This document shows, piece after piece, positions 16,189 to 21,261 of a DNA stretch of 21,261 bases. The DNA lies in assembly GCA_964518335.1 (NCBI GenBank), contig CAZFDT010000088.1, forward strand, positions 1 through 21,261, written 5' to 3'. Numbering within the stretch: the stretch's first letter is position 1; every line of letters starts with the position of its first letter. Source of the stretch: CAZFDT01 sp964518335. GTDB taxonomy: Bacteria > Planctomycetota > Phycisphaerae > Phycisphaerales > Phycisphaeraceae. Both the position numbers and the translations under genes were made by a program. The notes beneath the pieces were generated by a model. That model worked only from the letters and a program-made list of their open reading frames with translations, ran no database searches and was not told the DNA's origin.

Positions 16189-17244
16189 TCAATGCACCGC
16201 CGCGCTGGCGGTGCTCACGGCGTGGCCGGCGTCGCGCAACGTCTTTTCGCGCGCGGCCAGCTCCAGGTCGGCGTCCACCATCATGTCGCACAGGCCCTGC
16301 CAGTCCACCCTGGGTTTCCACCCGAGCTTCGTCATCGCCTTGTGCGGATCGCCGAGCAGGAGGTCCACCTCGGCCGGGCGGAAATAGCGAGGGTCGATCT
16401 CGATGAAGTCGGCGTAGTTCAGACCCACCCGTGCGAACGCCCGCTCGCAGAAGGCGCGCACGCTCACGGTTTCGCCGGTGGCGACCACGTAGTCGTCGGG
16501 TTGGTCCTGCTGGAGCATGAGCCACATGGCCTCGACGTAGTCGCCGGCAAAGCCCCAGTCGCGCTTGGCGTCGAGGTTGCCCATGTAGAGCTTCTGCTGC
16601 AGCCCGTGCTTGATGCGGCCGACGGCGCGGGTGATCTTGCGGGTGACGAACGTCTCGCCGCGGCGGGGCGACTCGTGGTTGAACAGGATGCCGCACGAGG
16701 CGTGGAGGTTGTAGCTCTCGCGATAGTTGACGGTGATCCAGTGGGCGTAGAGCTTGGCCACGCCGTAGGGGCTGCGCGGGTAGAAGGGCGTGGTCTCTTT
16801 CTGCGGCGTCTCGACGACCTTGCCGTACATTTCGCTCGATGACGCCTGGTAGTAGCGGATCTGGTAGCCGGTCTGGTCCTGGTAGTCGCGCACCGCTTCG
16901 AGCAGGTTGATCGCCCCGACGCCCGTCGCGTCGGCGGTGTAGATCGGCTGGTCGAAGCTCACGCGCACGTGACTCTGAGCGCCGAGGTTGTACACCTCGG
17001 TGGGCTTGACCAGCCGCACCGTCTTCTCCAGCCCGCCGGCGTCGGTCAGGTCAGCGTAGTGCAGGTGCAGCCGCGCCCCGCGCTCGTGCGGGTCGCGGTA
17101 AATGTGGTCGATGCGGTCGGTGTTGAACGAGCTGGACCGGCGGATCAGCCCGTGCACCTCGTAGCCCTTGTCCAGCAGCAGCTCGGCCAGATAGGACCCG
17201 TCCTGTCCGGTAATTCCCGTGATGAGCGCACGTTTGGGATTCAT
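16189..17244 (-). CDS. gmd: GDP-mannose 4,6-dehydratase
   Basis: A 351-residue extended SDR enzyme that makes GDP-4-keto-6-deoxymannose from GDP-mannose. The dinucleotide motif TGITGQDGSYLAE is at 9-21, the Gmd hallmark GLIRRSSSFNTDRIDHIY follows, then NLGAQSHVRVSFDQP, ASSSEMYGKV and catalytic YGVAK. The C-terminal part GDPHKAMTKLGWKP is standard. The last 20 residues are an Ala/Ser-rich tail beyond the usual end. The ribosome site is weak (GATGAAGCC before ATG 17244). It lies 61 bases downstream of manA and is probably co-transcribed with it. Confidence 0.95.
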   Translation of the reverse strand: MNPKRALITGITGQDGSYLAELLLDKGYEVHGLIRRSSSFNTDRIDHIYRDPHERGARLHLHYADLTDAGGLEKTVRLVKPTEVYNLGAQSHVRVSFDQPIYTADATGVGAINLLEAVRDYQDQTGYQIRYYQASSSEMYGKVVETPQKETTPFYPRSPYGVAKLYAHWITVNYRESYNLHASCGILFNHESPRRGETFVTRKITRAVGRIKHGLQQKLYMGNLDAKRDWGFAGDYVEAMWLMLQQDQPDDYVVATGETVSVRAFCERAFARVGLNYADFIEIDPRYFRPAEVDLLLGDPHKAMTKLGWKPRVDWQGLCDMMVDADLELAAREKTLRDAGHAVSTASAAVH

Positions 17245-17305
17245 GGCTTCATCATCGGCCAGATCGGCGAAACGGTCAACGAACCCGCAGCCCGCCGGCG
17301 GCGCC

Positions 17306-18385
17306 TTAGGCCAACTGCTGATTCATCGCCTGGGGGAAAGAGACCTCCAGCCAGACCGTGTCGGCGTCGAGGCGCACCCGCGCGTCGCTGCTGTGAGCGG
17401 GGATGAGCAGCGTGTCCCCGCGCTGAAAATCGACGGGCTTGGCGGCACTTGCGGGGGTGCCACTTCCGGGGGCGTCACTTCCGGGGGTGATCCAGCCGCG
17501 GCCTTCGAGCACCATCCAGATCGTCGGCTGGTCGTAGGGGATCTCCTGCTCGTATCCTTCGGTCATGCGGACTTTCTCGATGCGAAAGAACTCGCAGGAG
17601 ACGAGGTGGCTCACGGCGGTGAACATGCCGGCGATGTGGCTGCGCTTCTCGTGCCGCCGCGCGTTGGCCGGCCCACCACCGGAGAAGTCGATGCACGCCA
17701 GCGCCTGCTCGACGTGCAGTTCGCGTCCGGTGCGGCCCCAGTCATAAACGCGGAACGTCGTGTCACTGGGCGTCTGCACCTCGGCTACCAGGATGCCCGC
17801 TCCCAGCGCGTGGCACGTGCCGCTGGGCAGGTAGTGGCAGTCGCCCGGCTTGACGGGGACGGCGATCATCAACTCCTCCACATGGTTGCTTTCGATCGCG
17901 CGGCGAAAGTCCTCCGGGGTCGTGCCGGGCTTGACGCCCTTGTAGATCACGCTGCCGGGCACGCAATCGACGACGTACCACGCCTCGCTCTTGAGGTGCG
18001 CCTCGGGGTGGCTGCGGGCGTACTCGGGGCTGGGGTGGACCTGCACCGACAGGTTCTCGCTGGCGTCGAGGAACTTGACGAGCAGGGGGAACTCGCCGGC
18101 GTCGTTGACGGGGAGCCTGCCGAGGAGGCGTGGGCCATAGATGTCGATCACCTCGCGGAGGGTCTTGCCCGCCAAGGGTCCGTTGCGGACGCGGGAGCGT
18201 TCGGCCCCGCCGCCGCCGCCGGACGCCGACGTGGCCGCAAGGTCCGCCAGTTCCCAGGACTCGCCGATCTTCTGACCCGTCGGGAGCGAACGCCCCAGCT
18301 TTTCCAGCGTGCGGCCGCCCCAGACCTTCTCCTTGTAGATCGGCTCGAACTTCAGCGGGTACAGCGGCTTATCGGATAACGACAT
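17306..18385 (-). CDS. manA: Mannose-6-phosphate isomerase, class I
   Basis: A 359-residue zinc-dependent cupin enzyme interconverting fructose-6-phosphate and mannose-6-phosphate, the entry to GDP-mannose. Key segments are YKEKVWGGRTLEKLG, GESWELAD, ENLSVQVHPSPEYA (zinc ligands), SEAWYVVDC, CHYLPSGTCHALGAG and VQTPSDTTFRVYDWGR. ATG 18385 has GAGGAG 5 bases upstream and is preferred to an upstream in-frame ATG at 18430. Two low-complexity loops stand out: SASGGGGGAE near residue 55, and a Pro/Gly/Ser/Ala loop near 305-320 encoded by three 15-base repeats. Both interrupt otherwise conserved sequence and probably lie on the surface. Confidence 0.93.
   Translation of the reverse strand: MSLSDKPLYPLKFEPIYKEKVWGGRTLEKLGRSLPTGQKIGESWELADLAATSASGGGGGAERSRVRNGPLAGKTLREVIDIYGPRLLGRLPVNDAGEFPLLVKFLDASENLSVQVHPSPEYARSHPEAHLKSEAWYVVDCVPGSVIYKGVKPGTTPEDFRRAIESNHVEELMIAVPVKPGDCHYLPSGTCHALGAGILVAEVQTPSDTTFRVYDWGRTGRELHVEQALACIDFSGGGPANARRHEKRSHIAGMFTAVSHLVSCEFFRIEKVRMTEGYEQEIPYDQPTIWMVLEGRGWITPGSDAPGSGTPASAAKPVDFQRGDTLLIPAHSSDARVRLDADTVWLEVSFPQAMNQQLA
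17446..17490. repeat. Three tandem 15-bp units inside manA
   Basis: CACTTGCGGGGGTGC, CACTTCCGGGGGCGT and CACTTCCGGGGGTGA abut one another. On the coding strand each gives five residues (PGSDA, PGSGT, PASAA), so copy changes stay in frame and only lengthen a surface loop. Confidence 0.85.
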
Positions 18386-18442
18386 GACGGCTCCTCGTGC
18401 AACATTTCCCAGCCCCCGCGCGTTAGTCATGATAGCGGAACC

Positions 18443-18471
18443 TTGTCTTGCCCCCCGCGGGCATGAACAAT
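18443..18471 (+). promoter_or_regulatory. Candidate promoter of the Gln/Tyr-rich protein gene
   Basis: TTGTCT (18443-18448) and AACAAT (18466-18471), 17 bases apart, each match four of six consensus positions. They lie in the 107-base divergent gap between manA and the plus-strand gene at 18493. Confidence 0.3.
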
Positions 18472-18492
18472 ACCGCAGCAGGGAGTATGGCC

Positions 18493-19626
18493 ATGCGTCA
18501 CCTCGTTGCCATCGTCGCCGTTCTGATCTGCCTCGCTCCGGCCGCGCTGGGTCAGAACAACAACCGCAGTCAACAGCAGCGTCAGCAGGTGCGTCAGCAG
18601 GAGGATCGCCGCGCCCAGCAGCAGGAGCAGCAGCGGATCGCCGCGCGCCAGGCGGCCCAGGCCCGCGAGCAGGCGGCTATGGCCAACCTGCGGGCGCAGC
18701 GCCAGGCCCAGCAGGTCAACAACACCGGCCAGCGCCAGGACGTCAAGCAGCGCCTCGAACGCCAGGAGCAGAAGTACCGCGAGGAGCGCCAGCGCCAGAT
18801 GAACAACCCCAACGGCGCCAACCAGGCTCGGCTCGACCAGGCGAAGGCGCAGGTGCAGGCGCAGCGCGACCGCGCCGCCGCCGATCTGGCTGCCCTCCGC
18901 AACCAGGACGCGCGCAAGGAGCAGGTCAATCGCGATGACCGCCAGGAGCGCCGCCAGTTGCAGGACCTGCAGTGGCAGCGCGAGCGGCAGGAGTTCCGCA
19001 CCCAGGCCGACCGCGATGCGATTCGCTTCGACCAGCAGCGCCGGGAGATCTGGCTGCGCGAGCAGCAGCGGCAGGCGAACAGCGCCGCTGAGGCGCAGCG
19101 GCTGGCCGTCGCGCGGCAGCAGGCGCTCAACGAGGCGTCTGCCGCACGCCAGCAACTGCGCGACCGCCAGGCGCGGCAGGAAGCCGAGTATCGCCTCCAA
19201 CGCAACGTCGCCAAGGGCAACGTCATCGTCGTCGATAAGCACGACCACCACCACCACAGCGATTACCGCGGCGGCGGGTACTACTACAGCGGGTATTCGC
19301 CCTACAAGTATGACGCCTGCTCGGACTACCGCTATCCCAACAGCTACTGGTACCGGCCGCACTATCCGTACTACAGCAGCCCGACGTATTACAGCAGCCA
19401 CTACTGCCCCAGCCACCGCTACAGCTACTGCCCCAGCTACTGCAGCTACTATGGCGCGTCGATCCAGATCGGATACAGCAGCGGCTACACCAGCTACACG
19501 ACCTACGCGCCGGTCACGACTTACTACTGGTCCAACTACAGCTACTCGTCGCCGTCGTACTACTGGTCCGGCAGCGGGTATACCAACGGGTGGTCGTGGT
19601 CGGCGTACTACAATGACTGCGACTGA
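18493..19626 (+). CDS. Exported Gln/Arg-rich and Tyr/Ser-rich low-complexity protein
   Basis: A 377-residue protein of unknown function. It begins with a signal peptide (MRHLVAIVAVLICLAPAALG). Residues 20-235 are extremely rich in Gln, Arg, Ala and Glu and probably form a long coiled coil. A short HDHHHH patch follows, then about 120 residues dominated by Tyr, Ser and Pro with several Cys; Y-C-P-S occurs twice 8 residues apart. ATG 18493 has GGGAG 7 bases upstream and places the signal peptide exactly at the start; an earlier in-frame start (18448) does not. The two-part layout suggests a periplasmic or surface protein with a rod-like part and an adhesive or cross-linkable tail; that is inference. 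The next gene follows after 29 bases and has a similar Tyr-rich end. Confidence 0.78.
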   Translation: MRHLVAIVAVLICLAPAALGQNNNRSQQQRQQVRQQEDRRAQQQEQQRIAARQAAQAREQAAMANLRAQRQAQQVNNTGQRQDVKQRLERQEQKYREERQRQMNNPNGANQARLDQAKAQVQAQRDRAAADLAALRNQDARKEQVNRDDRQERRQLQDLQWQRERQEFRTQADRDAIRFDQQRREIWLREQQRQANSAAEAQRLAVARQQALNEASAARQQLRDRQARQEAEYRLQRNVAKGNVIVVDKHDHHHHSDYRGGGYYYSGYSPYKYDACSDYRYPNSYWYRPHYPYYSSPTYYSSHYCPSHRYSYCPSYCSYYGASIQIGYSSGYTSYTTYAPVTTYYWSNYSYSSPSYYWSGSGYTNGWSWSAYYNDCD

Positions 19627-19655
19627 TCGCGCGTCACCCGACAAGGAGATGCACC

Positions 19656-20252
19656 ATGAACGCATGGCGAACCATGTTCCTGGCGATCGCATTGAGTGCG
19701 GCGATGGCGACGGCGGCATCGGCGCAAAACCAGTACGACCAGTGGGCCGGCTGGGACTCCGGGCGCGCCGATCGCCTGGCGGCCCAGAGCGTGCGCGGCG
19801 ACGGCGCGGCGGTGCGCACCATCCAGGCCCAGCCCCTGCGCGGCAGCGTCGATGACGCCCTGCGCCAGCGCGTGCAGACCGCTCGCGTCGCCCCGGCGCC
19901 GGCCGACGTGGTCGTGTCGCGCTACCCGTCGCAGCAGGTGGTGCGCCACGCCAGCCCGCAGCGCAGCCTCGCCGTCGATGTGGGCTACCGCAGCGACGGT
20001 GGCCGCTCCAGTTACGGGGTGGGCGTCAGCGCGTCGAGCGTGCACAGCAGCGGGTACTACAGCAACACCTACTACGCGCACCCGGGCACGGTGGTCGTCC
20101 ATCAGAAGCAGGTGTACCGCCCCATCGCCCCGCCGATCTACCTCTATCCCAAGCGTTACTGCGCCCCGCCGCCGGTGTACGTGTATCGACCGCACAGCTA
20201 CTACTGCCCGCCCCCGTCGGGATTCAGCTTCCACTTCAGCTACCGTCGCTGA
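19656..20252 (+). CDS. Exported Tyr/Pro-rich protein
   Basis: A 198-residue protein of unknown function with a clear signal peptide (MNAWRTMFLAIALSAAMATA, cleavage near ASA-QN). The middle part is rich in Arg, Val, Ala and Gln; the last 75 residues are rich in Tyr, Ser and Pro (YYSNTYYAHPG, APPIYLYPKRYCAPPP, SYYCPPPSG) with two Cys and an aromatic end FSFHFSYRR. ATG 19656 has AAGGAG 7 bases upstream. Codon use and composition match the preceding gene, and the two are probably one transcript. The shared Tyr/Cys-rich tail suggests that the two products go to the same place, perhaps the cell envelope. Confidence 0.78.
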   Translation: MNAWRTMFLAIALSAAMATAASAQNQYDQWAGWDSGRADRLAAQSVRGDGAAVRTIQAQPLRGSVDDALRQRVQTARVAPAPADVVVSRYPSQQVVRHASPQRSLAVDVGYRSDGGRSSYGVGVSASSVHSSGYYSNTYYAHPGTVVVHQKQVYRPIAPPIYLYPKRYCAPPPVYVYRPHSYYCPPPSGFSFHFSYRR

Positions 20253-20261
20253 GCGTGGTCG

Positions 20262-21083
20262 TCACGATCGGGCCGTGGGCTTCTTGCCGATCAGCTCGCG
20301 CAGCGCCGCGCCGGGGTCGGGTTGGCGCATCAGGTGTTCCCCCACGAGAATGCGATGCACCCCGGCGTCGCGCAGGCGCTTGACGTCCTCGCGCGTGCGG
20401 ATGCCCGACTCGCTGACGAGGATGTCGAGGTTGTCCACCATCTCCAGCAGGCGCAGGGTGTGCGACAGGTCGGTGGTCATCGACTTGAGGTCGCGGTTGT
20501 TGATGCCCAGCAGGGCGTAGGACGGGTGCGGGAAGCCGATGTGCGGACGCACCTTCAGCAAGTTCTCGACGTCGTGAACCTCCACCAGCACGGTCAGGCG
20601 CAGCTCGGTGGCGAGGATGAGCAGGTCGATCAACTCGGCCTCCTCGAGGCACTCGGCGATGAGGAGGATGGCGTCGGCGCCGGCGGCGCGGGCCTCGTAC
20701 ACCTGGTAGGCGTCGATGATGAAGTCCTTGCGCAGCACCGGCAGGCTCACCGCGGCCTTGACGGCACGCAGATCGTCGAGCGAGCCCTGGAAATACTTGG
20801 CGTCGGTGAGGCAACTGATGGCCGCCGCGCCGTTGTCGGCGTACATGCGGGCGATGGCGACGGGGTCGAAGTCCTCGCGGATCAGCCCCGCCGAGGGACT
20901 GGCGCGCTTGATCTCGGCGATGACGCGCAGGGCACGCCGGGGCTGGGTGACAGCGGCGAAGAAGTTGCGCGGGTGCGGCGCGGCATGGGCCATGCGACGC
21001 ATGTCCTCCAGCGACACGCGCTGCATCGCCAGGGCGACCTCGACGCGCTTGTCGGCGACAATCTGGGCGAGCACATCGGCCAT
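20262..21083 (-). CDS. trpC: Indole-3-glycerol phosphate synthase
   Basis: A 273-residue TIM-barrel enzyme of tryptophan synthesis; it closes the indole ring from the anthranilate-derived ribulose phosphate. All family blocks are present: IAEIKRASPSAG, CLTDAKYFQGS, VLRKDFIID, AILLIAECL, LVEVHDVENL, LGINNRDL, VSESGI and ILVGEHLM. ATG 21083 begins MADVLAQIVADKR, the normal family start; an upstream GTG at 21119 would add 12 atypical residues. No other trp gene is in view, as in genomes with a dispersed pathway. It converges on the preceding gene with a 9-base gap and no obvious terminator. Confidence 0.95.
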   Translation of the reverse strand: MADVLAQIVADKRVEVALAMQRVSLEDMRRMAHAAPHPRNFFAAVTQPRRALRVIAEIKRASPSAGLIREDFDPVAIARMYADNGAAAISCLTDAKYFQGSLDDLRAVKAAVSLPVLRKDFIIDAYQVYEARAAGADAILLIAECLEEAELIDLLILATELRLTVLVEVHDVENLLKVRPHIGFPHPSYALLGINNRDLKSMTTDLSHTLRLLEMVDNLDILVSESGIRTREDVKRLRDAGVHRILVGEHLMRQPDPGAALRELIGKKPTARS

Positions 21084-21261
21084 GGCCCAAGCATAGCCGA
21101 CGCCGACGCGCCGCGCCACGGGGTGCGGCCGCCGCGACCGTCCGTCCCGGCCGCGCGGCTCAGGAAAATGGCGTCACGACCCTGGCCCCGCGCACGCTCA
21201 CGGGCCAAGTGTTGTAGCTCGATAGAACTGACCTCCTAGGTCTCGATAGAAGTGTCCCTAA
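21084..21261. other. Gene-free right edge
   Basis: No coding frame with a ribosome site was seen. The first half is very GC-rich with CGGCCG-type inverted repeats; the last 50 bases change abruptly to a lower-GC stretch carrying a direct repeat and a small palindrome. Confidence 0.5.
21218..21254. repeat. Direct repeat with central palindrome
   Basis: CTCGATAGAACTG (21218-21230) and CTCGATAGAAGTG (21242-21254) match at 12 of 13 positions, 24 bases apart. Between and overlapping them is GACCT-CCT-AGGTC (21230-21242), an inverted repeat. The abrupt composition change suggests the end of an insertion sequence beginning at the edge; a regulatory site is the alternative. Confidence 0.45.

Noticed and set aside
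18427..19719. 430-residue minus-strand frame, very rich in Val, Leu and Ala
   Set aside because: Mirror image of the Gln/Arg/Tyr codons of the plus-strand exported protein, which has a signal peptide and ribosome site; the hydrophobicity is an artefact of the complement.
20322..21239. 305-residue plus-strand frame
   Set aside because: Antisense to trpC, which has every family motif.

Overview
The window is a GC-rich bacterial chromosome segment in two parts, with the boundary at a tRNA-Gly gene (14075-14146). The right part (about 14.5-21.2 kb) is visibly richer in GC and holds ordinary chromosomal genes. The left part (1-14.1 kb) has a lower GC content and looks like the integrase-proximal end of an integrated genomic island. 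The host could be a planctomycete (Phycisphaerae-like), judging from the base composition and the secreted Tyr/Gln-rich proteins. That is only an impression; no rRNA or marker protein here settles it.

Left part: a tyrosine recombinase (12364-13860) and an AlpA/excisionase-like HTH protein (11978-12268) sit just off the 3' end of the tRNA gene, which is the usual layout for an element inserted in a tRNA gene. Next come cargo genes on the minus strand: a secreted His-rich DUF6448-type protein, a TspO/MBR membrane protein, a DUF5661-type small protein, and a protein with two copies of a cysteine-rich module. Beyond these lies a tightly packed minus-strand operon of at least five genes, read from 8953 leftwards off the window. 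It encodes a small MerR/excisionase-type HTH protein, a DUF4062-GHKL ATPase-winged helix protein, a SNF2-family helicase, a TrlF-like PHP-nuclease/SMC-type ATPase, and a beta-class DNA methyltransferase cut by the left edge. Three of its junctions are ATGA stop/start overlaps and the fourth overlaps by 8 bases, so the proteins are probably made in a coordinated way. I read it as a methylation-dependent anti-phage or anti-plasmid system. The mix of parts matches no textbook system that I can name with confidence; it is related in logic to DISARM and type III restriction-modification. Any restriction nuclease would lie left of base 1.

Right part: on the minus strand, manA, gmd and fcl make the route from fructose-6-phosphate towards GDP-L-fucose (the phosphomannomutase and guanylyltransferase steps are not here). 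A MazEF toxin-antitoxin pair is lodged between gmd and fcl. Divergent from manA are two plus-strand genes for exported low-complexity proteins, one Gln/Arg-rich then Tyr/Ser-rich, the other Tyr/Pro-rich. trpC converges on them. The last 180 bases hold no gene but contain a repeated motif that may be the end of a transposable element or a regulatory site.

No rRNA gene, CRISPR array or complete insertion sequence was seen.
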